Origin: Atrina japonica
Taxonomy: Eukaryota > Mollusca > Bivalvia > Pterioida > Pinnidae
DNA: 64,000 nt
Direction of reading: 5' to 3'
NCBI GenBank assembly: GCA_030159075.1
Contig: BROG01000026.1
Coordinates: 1,891,501-1,955,500 of the forward strand
Position numbers and translations under genes: made by a program. Positions within the stretch are counted from its first letter, which is position 1; each line of letters begins with the position of its first letter. The notes beneath the pieces are model-generated. The model was not told the DNA's origin and ran no database searches. It saw only the letters and a program-made list of their open reading frames with translations. Shown here piece after piece: positions 39,275 through 64,000 of this stretch.

Positions 39275-39938
39275 ATAGGCAAATAAACACACTGCATATG
39301 TGTATTATGACAGACAATTAAACACACTGTATATGTGTATTATGACAGACAATTAAACACACTGTATATGTGTATTATGACAGACAATTAAACACACTGT
39401 ATATGTGTATTATGACAGACAATTAAACACACTGTATATGTGTATTATGACAGACAATTAAACACACTGCATATGTGTATTATGACAGACAATTAAACAC
39501 ACTGCATATGTGTATTTATGACAGACAATTAAACACACTGCATATGTGTATTATGACAGACAATTAAACACACTGCATATGTGTATTATGACAGACAATT
39601 AAACACACTGTATATGTGTATTATGACAGACAATTAAACACACTGTATATGTGTATTATGACAGACAATTAAACACACTGCATATGTGTATTATGACAGA
39701 CAATTAAACACACTGCATATGTGTATTATGACAGACAATTAAACACACTGCATATGTGTATTATGACAGACAATTAAACACACTGTATATGTGTATTATG
39801 ACAGACAATTAAACACACTGTATATGTGTATTATGACAGACAATTAAACACACTGTATATGTGTATTATGACAGACAATTAAACACACTGTATATGTGTA
39901 TTATGACAGACAATTTAACACACTGTATATGTGTTTCA
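39275..39938. repeat. 35-bp tandem repeat, about 19 copies
   Basis: The unit is close to 'cactgtatatgtgtattatg' plus 'acagacaattaaaca'. Copies differ mostly at one site (tata or cata), and one copy carries an extra T. The array is highly homogeneous. Confidence 0.95.
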
Positions 39939-42229
39939 AATATTGTCCTCCCCTATATCTATATTGGGAATTTGAGAGTATTGATCACAGTAGTTTTCAT
40001 CAGATACATTGTAAGTAACAGTAGGGAGAAGTGCATATTCCCAAGTCAAGGTTTTCTGATCGACATGGGTAACGGAGTGGATCGAACAATCTTGACTTGG
40101 GCAAATGCTCCCAAAACAATATTGAAATTTAGATTCATTTATTATATCTTTTGTGCTTTTATGTTGTAAATATGGTTTTGAATATTGTTTAATCATTATA
40201 CATAGCTGTATTACATTTCATTAAATAAGAAATGGAACTCAATTGAATAATTACAATTGTTTAAACAATATACGAAAAAGTCAGTAACTTGACATTTCTT
40301 ATAAATACTTGTAAGTTGAACTGAATTGTATTACTACATTTCCTTGAAACAATATGAAAAAGTGAAAAGCAAGTTTTTTTTTAGACATTTCTATCTGTTT
40401 TTATAAAGTCAATATAAGTACAGTGTATATCTCAAAGAGAGACTGTATGTCCCATGCATATAAATTGGCGTTCTTTTACCGAAATTCAGAATGTTTCTTT
40501 TACACTTTTACCCTTCTGATAAAAAATGCATTATTTTAATATGTATATATATTTTTTCACTGAATTGTTTTCATAATTGAATCCGCAATTAAAAGACATA
40601 TAACGGTGCAAAAAAGAACAATTCCGAATAAAACGCTTTTTGCTGAAAAATCAATAGTCCAAGAAGTCGTATTCCGCTACAGGTGAAAATATATTTTTTC
40701 CCAATAGTAGGTATTCAAATGTGTCTTTTATTTCTGAAATATTCAAAAAATTTTGGAACCATTTTCTTCTATCCGTTTTACTTTTCGACAAGCAATTTTA
40801 ACCATAACGCTTCATTTATTATTCATGCAGATATACAAGTAGAGATTTTAATTGATAATTTTGTAAAAATTAAACATGTTAACTATATTAATGATAAAGA
40901 AATAATTCATTTCAACAAAATTAGCTGGAACTATTATTTAAATCAAATTACATCATTGTTTTTAAAACAGTGTATATGTATGTGTGTTTTCTACTATATT
41001 GTGTATAAGTTTTTATAACTAAGAAATTTCCCCCTCTAAACATTTAAATGTTTTTAAATGTGTATATTGTAATGTGTCACAGTTATTGAAATTTGAATAA
41101 GCTGGATGATGAGTTTTGTTTAATTTGACTTGTTTGTTTAGTTTGTGTACAAAAACAAAATATCCTGAAATCATGAAATTTTATTTTGATGTTTAATTTG
41201 TTGAAGATACACTACTTTACTTGCAATTTGACAGGAAATTTTCATATTTAAAAGAACTTATTTCCTCAATCGTTTGTCTTGAATTACCAATAAATAACCT
41301 TTTTGACCTGTAAATACCGGAAGTGGAGAAATCTAGATGACAATGACCACTTTAATAAGGGTATTCTGGTTTTTCTCTCACTGAAATACGCAAAATGAAG
41401 TTTAACTTTTACCTCATCTATCATGATTACCCATATCCTTTTTACCCAATAGTTTAGATAATAATGAAACAAGCTATTTGTTTTGATTTATGTTTAAGGT
41501 CAATTACATCAAGATTTTACATATATATTCCAATAAATACCATTTATTTTTTATTTATGTTTTACATCATGGGAGTGTATATGAATATGGTTAAGCAAAC
41601 ATCCTCATTACAAATTATCTAAAGTAAACGAAGTAAGGAGTTCCGGGTATATTAATATTTACACAACAAGGTATCTTAGTACAAATGATGCGCGTGTCTA
41701 AAAATTTAATCCAAATCTTGAATTTTGAAATTGATCTACACGGTCGTAAACTTGTGGATTAGTTAAAAAAAAACTTCCTGGTTTCAATTTCACTTTTTTG
41801 GTCAAAGTATTTAATGTACAAACTGTCAAATTGTTGTTACATTAGTAACCCTTTCCAACTCTAATTGCATTTCAGTGTTTTATTAACAAAGGTACAAGGA
41901 ATGGGTACATTAAAAGAATTGGATGTATTTCAATAACGATTTATTTAAATATTACCAAAACAGAGAACGTTAAACGATGGCTATTTAAACTTATATTATG
42001 CAATGTATTATGGGTAAATGGGAACAAAATACTATTTGAAGACTAATTGGCACAAAGTCATGAATGTTTGAAAACATTCAAATTGTATCAAATGATCATA
42101 TTTTCAAATTTACCACACACAGGGTCAAAGACAGAAACTAGATACAGTAAGAACTCCATTAGTTAAGATATTTACGTGGCAACATTCTTGAGAAAATTTT
42201 GGAATTTATTGGGACAAATGATTTCTCTC

Positions 42230-43650
42230 ATTCTATCTAACTCTCTTTCTCTTTCACTTCCACATACTCCTTAAGGTCACATACCCTTTTACTGTATCTT
42301 TCATTCTCGTACACTTTTCAACCATCTGTATCATTGTCTCTGTCTTCCTTTCAGTGTGTCTCTTTTTGACTGTCTTTAACTTCTACATACTCTTTATCAC
42401 TATCACATACTGTTTCACTGTCTCTGTCTTCCTTTCAGCGTGTCTCTTTTTGACTGTCACTTTAACTTTAAACTCTTTATCACTGTCACATATTCTGTTT
42501 CACTGTCTCTGTCTTCCTTTCACTGTGTGTCTCTCTCTGGCTGTCTCTTTAACTTCCACATACTCTTTATCACTGTCACATACTCTGTGTCACTGTCTCT
42601 GTCTTCCTTTCACTGCGTCTCTCTCTTTGACTGTCTTTAACTTTCACATACCCTTTATCACTGTCACTTACTCTGTGTCACTGTCTCTGTCTTCCTTTCA
42701 CTATGTCTCTGTTTGACTGTTTCTTTAACATTCACATACGCTTTATCACTGTCACATACTCTGTGGCACTGTCTCTGTCTTCCTTTCACTGTGTTTCTCT
42801 CTTTGACTGTCTTTAACTTTCACATACCCTTTATCACTGTCACTTACTCTGTGTCAATGTCTCTGTCTTCCTTTCACTATGTCTCTGTTTGACTGTTTCT
42901 TTAACATTCACATACGCTTTATCACTGTCACATATTCTGTTTCACTGTGTGTCTCTCTTTGATTGTCTCTTTAACTTCAACTTACTCTTTATCACGGTCA
43001 CAGACTCTCTTTTTCTGTCTCTGTCTCTCTTTCCATGTCTGTCTTTTTTTACTGTGTCTTTTATTGTCACATACTGTCTCCTCCTGCAATGCGTTTTCTT
43101 TCTTTCTTTGTTCAATTGTCTTCGTCTCTTTTAGTTTCAATCTCTCTTTGACCCACTCTGTCACAATCTCCTCTTTCATTAACTTCTCTTTCTTTTTTGT
43201 TTATTTGCCCTTCTCTCTCCTATTTCATTCTCTTTGTTTCTGTCCCTGTCTATTTGTCTTCCTTTCTTCCCTTCTGTTTCTCTTTCACTGCCTCTCTAAC
43301 AATCACATGGTCTCTCCTCTTTCGCTGTCTCTGTTTCTTCTTTATTTGTCTTCCTGCTCTCTATCGCTGTTATCTCTCACTATCAATTTCTCTCTCCTCA
43401 TTCACTGTCCCTGTACTCCTCTCTTTCGGCTTAAGTTTCTCTGCATTTCAGTGTTATAGTATTGTTGCTAAACATCCCACTGGAGATGTCACCAATGCCG
43501 GTGAAGGGCTTCAAATTTTGACCTATGTTCGGCACTTACGACCATTCAGCAGTGAGGGTTTGACTCTCTTTCGCTGTTATCTCTCACTATCAATTTCTCT
43601 CTCCTCATTCACTGTCCCTGTTCTCCTCTCTTTCGGTTTAAGTTTCTCTG
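42230..43650. repeat. Pyrimidine-rich degenerate tandem array
   Basis: Units built from 'tttatcactgtcacatactc', 'tgtctctgtcttcctttcac' and 'tctttgactgtctttaactt' repeat with heavy variation over about 1.4 kb, with a strong C+T bias on the + strand. Frames inside encode Ser/Leu/Phe-rich strings without domains. Confidence 0.85.
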
Positions 43651-43856
43651 CATTTTAATGCTGTAGTATTGATGATAAACGTCCCACTGGAGATGACACC
43701 AATGCCGGAGAAGGGCTTCATATTTTGACCTATGCTCGGCACTTACGACCATTGAGCAGTGAGGGTTCTTTAACGTGCCGACACCCATTGTGACACGGGA
43801 CCTCGGTTTTTACTGTTTGGTGTGAGTGGGACGTTAAACAGCAGTATAACAACAAC
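43450..43856 (+). repeat. Two SINE-like copies separated by a duplicated pyrimidine block
   Basis: Copies at about 43450-43565 and 43667-43856 share 'aatgccggtgaagggcttca' (or a close variant), 'ttttgacctatg', 'ggcacttacgaccattcagc' and 'agtgagggtt'. Only the second has the distal part with 'gacacgggacctcggttttt' and 'gtgggacgttaaac'. About 85 bases before each copy are near-identical (43345-43440 and 43571-43655), which points to a segmental duplication. Confidence 0.7.
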
Positions 43857-44299
43857 TCTATTTTTACTTAACATTCGAAAAATGGACTGGTTTAGAATAA
43901 TGTACAGTCAAGTTAAAAGTTTCATTTCAATTGATATTTGATCCTAACCAAGCTAATTCTTTAATTATACATACTGGCAACATTAGAACTTTGTATCAGT
44001 TAATTTATGCACCCATATAGCCGCATGTGGACTCGCCCATTTCAAAGGATGGTAAAGTCCAGTGACAGAATTCAGGAGTGTATTTTTCATAATTCAAATT
44101 GTACTATATTTTTTATACAATATCAAGTTGTACACTCCCATGGTATGGCCATTGTTTATACGTTTTTATTGATTTTGGGCGAGTCTAAATGTGACCACAG
44201 GGGTTGTTGATTTTACAGTTACACAGAGCAAATTCCCCGAATTTTCCAGACTTGCGTGTTTGTTTGTTTGTTCTACTAGTTTAGGACACGGAAAAGCTG

Positions 44300-44440
44300 T
44301 ATTTTATCTCGTCATAACGACTTTATATTTCGTTGTTATAACTTCATTTCTCATTATAGCGAGTTCAATTTCACATTCCTACGACTCAATTACCTCCTTC
44401 TAACGAGAGATTATATCTCGTTACTTTTTATTTCGTGATA
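44300..44440. repeat. ATCTCGTTATAACGA-type inverted motifs
   Basis: Several short blocks are self-complementary or mutually inverted ('tatctcgtcataacgac', 'ttcgttgttataactt', 'taacgagagattatatctcg'). They may be the remains of a small foldback element. Confidence 0.35.
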
Positions 44441-44977
44441 CAATATTATTTTCCCTCCCTAAATTAAACACCATATTCTCCAGCATTGCCTTGTGAAATT
44501 CTAATGGGTAACACATATATGTATGGTATTATTTATATCAAGTCTTCAAAGATTGTTTTATGATTCTTGAGCAAGCGATAAGACATGACTGAGTGCATAG
44601 GCAACTTTGATGTTTTTTTAAAATTAATAATCTTAGAAATATTGTGTGCATATATCTGTTCCCATGTGCGGTTGTGATTCATGTGGTTTGAATTCATTGG
44701 ATGATAATGTTATCGATCCTGAAGACAGGGACAAAGAATGCTGCAATATGATTGGGTAGATACATTTGACCATGAAAAACGTTAATATACATACATTAAT
44801 TTCCTTTCTAAGAAGGATGCGACTAGATCTCAGAGTAAAAGTCTCTTGTATAGAATAGATTTATCTGGTACTAGCTGTTTGCCTGAATCTGTATAATTTA
44901 ACATTGAATTAGAGAGAAATAAACATTTTTTCAAAGCATAATGTTATGAAGTATATTTTCACCTCTCTCTATATATA

Positions 44978-45144
44978 TACAGTGGTATCTCATTAACAAT
45001 ACCACTTATCTGATTGACTTGATGAGCAAGAATGACCCTTAACCATGGGAATTTTTAATCTTTTATATTTTTAGAGACTGAATATTTAGCGTCTTAAATG
45101 TGAGATTATCCCCTGAGTGAGTGGTCTTAAGGCAAAGTTTTACA

Positions 45145-45150
<6 letters not shown>
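44978..45150. mobile_element. Small TIR element (TACAGTGG family)
   Basis: 'tacagtggtatctcattaac' at the left and 'ggtcttaaggcaaagtttta' plus 'cagta' at the right match the style of 1795-1955 and 6419-6603. The right end runs directly into a (TA)n tract. Confidence 0.45.

Positions 45151-45224
<74 letters not shown>
45147..45224. repeat. (TA)n tract
   Basis: Pure TA dinucleotide run. Confidence 0.97.
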
Positions 45225-45227
<3 letters not shown>

Positions 45228-45641
45228 AATATCTGTTTACTGTTGTGCCTACTCTCTATCTTTCCATGTTGTCAATTTTTTCTCCGTTCAGATAAACATT
45301 TCGTCATATACTATTGGAAATTCCTGATCACGCCTCGGATATCAGCGATATTTAATGTTCCAAGCTTTTATATATTTATATCAGTAATAAATTGTGATGC
45401 TCTGTTGATAAGCTAAGTTTATTTCCAATGGTTGAAAATTGTTTCTGGGTAGTAACCATACTTCTTCAGAAATATTTCTTATCACAAAGTATTCCGGTTT
45501 ATCACTTGTGTACGAGGATTCACGTAGAGTATATCGCAGTTACTTCAACAAGGTTTGACGTTGTATTTCTTCTGGTGCATTCAAATACATTATGGTCACT
45601 TATTATAAAAATACAAACAGGACTTTCATGCTTTGACAGTA

Positions 45642-45643
<2 letters not shown>

Positions 45644-45699
<56 letters not shown>

Positions 45700-45766
45700 T
45701 TTATATATACACACACAATTGAAATTTATAAAACTATTCTACTGTGGTATATATGAAAAAAATACT

Positions 45767-45839
<73 letters not shown>
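45644..45839. repeat. (TA)n tract followed by (GA)n tract
   Basis: TA run at about 45645-45694 and GA run at about 45772-45838. Open frames over them are artefacts. Confidence 0.96.
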
Positions 45840-45841
<2 letters not shown>

Positions 45842-47100
45842 TGTACTGGAGTTCAAGTTATCCAAATATTTGCCTCCGACAATTGTGTTTATTGTCTTGT
45901 TATTTGTTTACGTGACATTTTATTATTTTGGATATTTAATTTCCTCAATTTCCACATATAAGAGTGTTCGTATATGATTAAAATAGTTTGACATTCTTAA
46001 CGAAAAAATCTATCATGGTTTGTATTAATATGTGATCATTTCATGTTCCAATTCCACAATCTCATACTTATCCCTGGATATTAATATATGCCAATATGTT
46101 AAATTTCATTTTTTGAAAATAAATGACTTTTCCAGACAATTTTGGACATAATTAGATGAAAAGATTATCTATACGTATTTGCCTATTATAAACGCATGTC
46201 ACACCGGGTTATAAGTATACAAATATCATTTGCACTTTCTCTGGTACCTTTGTTGTCTTGTTAAAATACTTGAACAAGTGTTATCGTATAAGTACTCAAA
46301 TTGATAAGTTTTAAAAGGTTTTTCCTTCACGGTATAACCATTTCATGTTTGTGATGTCTGAGCTTTTTCTGAACTTCTGATGCTGGAATCATTCTTTAAA
46401 TTACCAGTACAAAATTCATCATCAATTACATACAAATAGAATGCTGTGATGTTCACATTGAAAAGGTGACTGTGATTCCCACATTGCCAGTACTTAAATT
46501 CACCAACGCAAAGGAAATACTTTATGAAGTATATTGAAGAAGTGCCATTTATATGGCGTTTTAGGTATTTTTGTTACAATCTGTAGATATGATGAAAGTT
46601 AGTAACTATTTATACCATAAACTAGTTCATGATCGATTCTTACAGCAATTAATTGATACAAATTTTCGTTTCTCTCGATATTTTGCAACGAGCTGAACTT
46701 GACACACCTTAGAAACTTACCGGTATAATTAGAACAAAATTAGAGGAAAAGTGCTCTCCAACTCAAACGCTGATCTACATTGGTACAGAGATAATAACAT
46801 GAATTAAAACCTCGAAGTAATTCACAGAGATATCTTGAAAGTAAACGGCATTGGCTAGTTTGGGTACTGTTACGACAGATGCTTCCATTGTGTGCGATGT
46901 TTTTTTTCTCTCTACTTTTACTTCATCCGACTAAAATAATGAGTGACATGTGTTGCACTGACACAAATCAGTATCATCTGACATGTAAAACAATACTTTA
47001 TACATCAAAGGTTAGTAATAAATCAATCCCAGATCAGTCGGTTGCATTTACCGGATGAAGTTGATCTTTTTCCTGTTACGTTTTGAGGAAAACCAAAACT

Positions 47101-61238
<14,138 letters not shown>

Positions 61239-61404
61239 CGATAACAGTAGAACGAAAGAAAAGTCAAATGCAATAATTTTAAAATTTTCACATGGTCTTT
61301 AGTCGTTTTGGGAAATTGTTTTATTTGTTTACTAAAGATGCATTTTTATTCTAATTTCTGATTCTTTTTTGTGTTTATTTCAAATTTTATGTTACATATA
61401 TTTT

Positions 61405-61640
61405 ATACTAAAGTAATATTTCGCTCAGATACAATCATTTAAATTCTTAACATCATTTGACAGTGGGTAGTCTTAGACGGTTTGGCTATTAGATTTATGA
61501 CTTCTTTCGGAAATAAATATTTACATTAAATTTGAACTCAACTGATGAAGTCTTATTGACCAAAACTCAGTCTTGAGAAGTTGTTTTGGTATTTTTTTGT
61601 AAAACTATAACTTTGGTATTGTTTATAATATTTATTCACA
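61405..61640. repeat. Dispersed repeat, GGAGCTCAACTGATG family, copy 3
   Basis: 'aatatttcgctcagatacaa', 'cagtgggtagtcttagacgg' and 'gaactcaactgatgaagtct' match copies 1, 2 and 4. A possible poly(A) signal at 61512 falls inside it. Confidence 0.7.
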
Positions 61641-62582
61641 TAACAATTTCTAAACTTTAATATATTACCACATTTCTATACATAAGAACAATGTTTAGCT
61701 GAGCAGGTTTCCCTAACATATTTCAGTCAACTCGATCACTCTAGTATTATGATGTTGCATTGCCTAGATTATGTTCTCCTATCATTATTTGGAAAATAAA
61801 ATTTGGTGGAGTTGATCTTGTGTTATCATTATCATTTTAAATGATGTTTCAGAAATTTACGTAATCGTCTTCTCATCTACGCTAAAAAAAAGGGCACCTG
61901 CCTATAAAGGTCATTCGAAATAACCTTTGTTAACTTTTTTATAATGATTTAACCTATTTGTGAAAGTCACTGTCTATAACGGCTACTTTTATAGATTTTA
62001 TAGACAAGTTTTGAATTTGCATTGTAAAAACGTTTTGTTATTTCCGTTATGTATATTCCTGCAAAATTTGCTTTGCTTCTTTTTTGTCGTGTTTCAACTT
62101 TATCTATCATAGCCAAGCCAAGCACGTGGCGATAGTAATGCATCTTGAACGACAACAATCCTAGTCGACATCATCTTGCGGTAGCTATTGGACCGCCCCG
62201 CCCCCAGTCATAAAGAGGCAAAAGTTCAACATGACCGAAAAGTAAAAACGATAAAAATAAACAGAATAACATAGAAGTGGATGATGTGGTGAGGGCAATA
62301 GTATATGACGTCATCGCGATGAAGTTAATAATTAATTATATTAAGCTATATTTCCATCCCAGTAAACGATACCAAAATGCTATAATGCACTGACCGGATT
62401 TCTTTGTTTCGCTTAAAAATAGAACAAAATTGTTGAGCCAATTGAATTGAGATACGCAATAGATTCTTGCAGATGTTAAATATGAATACAAAGTATAGTA
62501 ATGAAAAGGGAGATAACTCTCATGCTACAATGAAAGCGATTTTAAAGCTCATATGTCTACGGAATCTATTTGGGGGGGGGGT

Positions 62583-62895
62583 CTTAAAGGGGCATTGGCT
62601 GCAGTGTGTGTTTTTAAAATTTTCTTTCCTTTTCTACTTCTTAGATTGATATGCAGACAAACACGGGCATACAAATTATTCACTTTCTATATATTTTTTG
62701 AAAATTACTTGAGAAACCCTGTTTGACAATTATTCACTTACAATTGATTAATTCAAGCTTATTATTTGTATACATATATGCATACCACACTGGGTCTGAC
62801 GTTATTTTCACAAAATATATAGAAATATAAGATATTCTATGCCTGTGTATAGCTCTTATTTGTTATTGTACATCAAGTACAAGTAGAAAAAGTAG
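62583..62895. mobile_element. TIR element, GGGGCATTAGCTGTG family, short copy
   Basis: 'cttaaaggggcattggctgc' at the left. At the right, 'tgtgtatagctcttatttgt' and 'attgtacatcaagta' form the inverted end. It is a deletion derivative of the 26789-27528 type. Confidence 0.6.
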
Positions 62896-63404
62896 AAAAA
62901 AATGGTATACTTACTTTGACGATATATTCATGTAATTGATAATTAACGGTAATGTTAAGTTCTTGTCTTTGTCCGAAGTAACAAAATCTTAAACAATTGT
63001 CATTATATCTCATTCTTTTTCACGAATCGTTCTCTCTCACATACATCTCACTATCTCATACTACCTTAAATACGTCTCACTCTCTCTATCTCAGATACGT
63101 ATCGTCCATTCCGCAAATCGATTCTGGATCGATATATATATATATATATACTTTATTGTATTGGTAGTTTTCAATGTATATGACACATATATTGATTCAT
63201 CTAATGACAACTTATCCCACATAAGGTTTGGATAAAGAATTTAAACAATACTCGTATTTACGTTGACAGAATCTTGTTATGACTTGGAATCTGACAAGTA
63301 TTTCGCAATTTTTACTGTGGATTAATGACCTTGTTTTCTAACACCATGTCGCACTATCTGGAGTGTTGGTAACCTAGTACCTGGTACCAGTTGTTCATCT
63401 TATA

Positions 63405-63650
63405 CTAAAGGAATATTTGGCACTGTTAACACCATTTAAATTCGAAAATTTTCTAAAACTAAGATAGTCATTTTTTTACAGTGGTTACTCTTAGGCGGAT
63501 TTCAGCTATACTTTTAGATATATTATTTTGCCCTGTATGACACCACTCTATCTTTAGAAAAAACACATACTTTTCAAATTGGAGCTCAACTGATGAAGTC
63601 TAATTGACAGAAACGATATCGTCTTGAGCATTATAACTTTGGTATTATGT
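63405..63650. repeat. Dispersed repeat, GGAGCTCAACTGATG family, copy 4
   Basis: 'acagtggttactcttaggcg', 'ccctgtatgacaccact' and 'ggagctcaactgatgaagtc' occur in the same order as the other three copies. A retroelement tail follows immediately. Confidence 0.7.
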
Positions 63651-63705
63651 CCTGGACATCCTATTGATTTATACTTTGGTATCTGAGATTTTTATATGTT
63701 TATAA
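63650..63705. repeat. Inverted end of the YIDD retroelement tail
   Basis: 'gtcctggacatcctattgat' then 'ttatactttggtatctgaga' is the reverse complement of the terminal block at 56950-57000. Only the outer 55 bases are present. Confidence 0.65.
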
Positions 63706-64000
63706 TATTTACTTGTACGATATGTACCTTACTTGTTCACTCCCCGTAATGCCTGGAATGTAGAGCAAGAAAATGAAAAATGTCATACATGCCATCTCAT
63801 ATACGGTCGGTTCGTTCCAGAAGCCTCCTTCTGGACACCTGGTCCCACCCCGTTTGGGATTCGCAATTGTACCTAGTACCTGGTATTTCGGTACCAGTTG
63901 ATAATCTTAATAAAATTTAATGTCCTCCAAGGGAAGTATCAGTATGCAAAAAAAAAAACCAAACAAACAGAAAAACACTCAAATTTCACAAATTGTCGGC

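Larger units (their letters stand above)
36660..47100. other. Intergenic region between the LPMO and NIDO-EGF genes
   Basis: The two genes diverge from this 10.4-kb space. It holds (ATT)n tracts (37545-37885), a 35-bp tandem array (39275-39938), a pyrimidine-rich array with SINE copies (42230-43856), and TA and GA tracts (45147-45839). Stretches 37900-39270, 39940-42230 and 45840-47080 show no recognisable gene. The frame at 40683-41018 is AT-rich and has no domain. Confidence 0.6.
61239..64000. other. Downstream of the NIDO-EGF gene: 3' UTR and repeats
   Basis: No further gene is seen. It holds dispersed repeat copies (61405-61640, 63405-63650), a TIR-element end (62583-62890) and an inverted retroelement tail (63650-63705). 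The stretch 61900-62550 is unremarkable. Frames at 61967-62158 and 62467-62649 lack domains. Confidence 0.55.

Noticed and set aside
39275..39938. CRISPR-like direct repeats
   Set aside because: Units are contiguous with no unique spacers, and the genome is eukaryotic. The same applies to the 29-, 42-, 64-, 79- and 103-bp arrays.
40683..41018. 111-codon frame in the intergenic region
   Set aside because: Asn/Ile/Phe-rich, as expected from AT-rich DNA, with no recognisable domain or neighbouring exon.
42354..43658. Ser/Leu/Phe-rich frames that look like membrane proteins
   Set aside because: The hydrophobicity comes from the C/T-rich array. The frames repeat with the DNA unit and have no conserved motif.

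Overview
This is a gene-poor, AT-rich stretch of an animal nuclear genome. The introns, the low coding density and the many short interspersed and tandem repeats look like a lophotrochozoan, most likely a bivalve mollusc (inference; the species cannot be read from this sequence). I could rebuild four protein-coding genes exon by exon. Reading frame carries across every junction. Junctions are GT-AG except one GC-AG intron that the reading frame forces.

Layout: (1) + strand, 6027-9846: the last three exons of WRAP73, a WD-repeat centrosome/cilium protein. Its earlier exons lie before the window, and positions 1-6026 are intron. (2) - strand, 17680-14744: a complete two-exon voltage-gated potassium channel alpha subunit of 500 residues. 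It has the zinc-type T1 domain of the Shab/Shaw/Shal clan, but a degenerate S4 sensor, a GFG filter and a broken PVP hinge. (3) - strand, 36659-20397: a complete four-exon AA15-type lytic polysaccharide monooxygenase (copper enzyme acting on chitin or cellulose) of 342 residues, with a Thr-rich linker and a six-cysteine tail. Its first intron is 12.25 kb. (4) + strand, 47101-61238: a complete nine-exon type I membrane protein of 409 residues: signal peptide, NIDO domain, three EGF domains, one membrane span and a short tail with an acidic dileucine sorting motif.

The rest is repeats. There are at least six terminal-inverted-repeat (TIR) MITE families, two of them hAT-like with target duplications. 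There are tRNA-derived SINEs and two degraded copies of a YIDD-box reverse-transcriptase element, one of which splits an older minisatellite, plus several solo 3' tails of the same element. Minisatellites have units of 16/18, 22, 29, 35, 42, 52, 64, 79 and 103 bp, and there are long (TA)n, (GA)n, (ATT)n and (CTA)n tracts. Most short open frames lie inside these repeats and are not genes.

The four genes are unrelated in function and I see no clustered pathway. The most unusual biology is the potassium channel, whose voltage sensor, filter and gate hinge all depart from the family consensus, and the compact NIDO-EGF receptor-like protein. All boundaries were read by eye. No database search, folding or alignment program was run.
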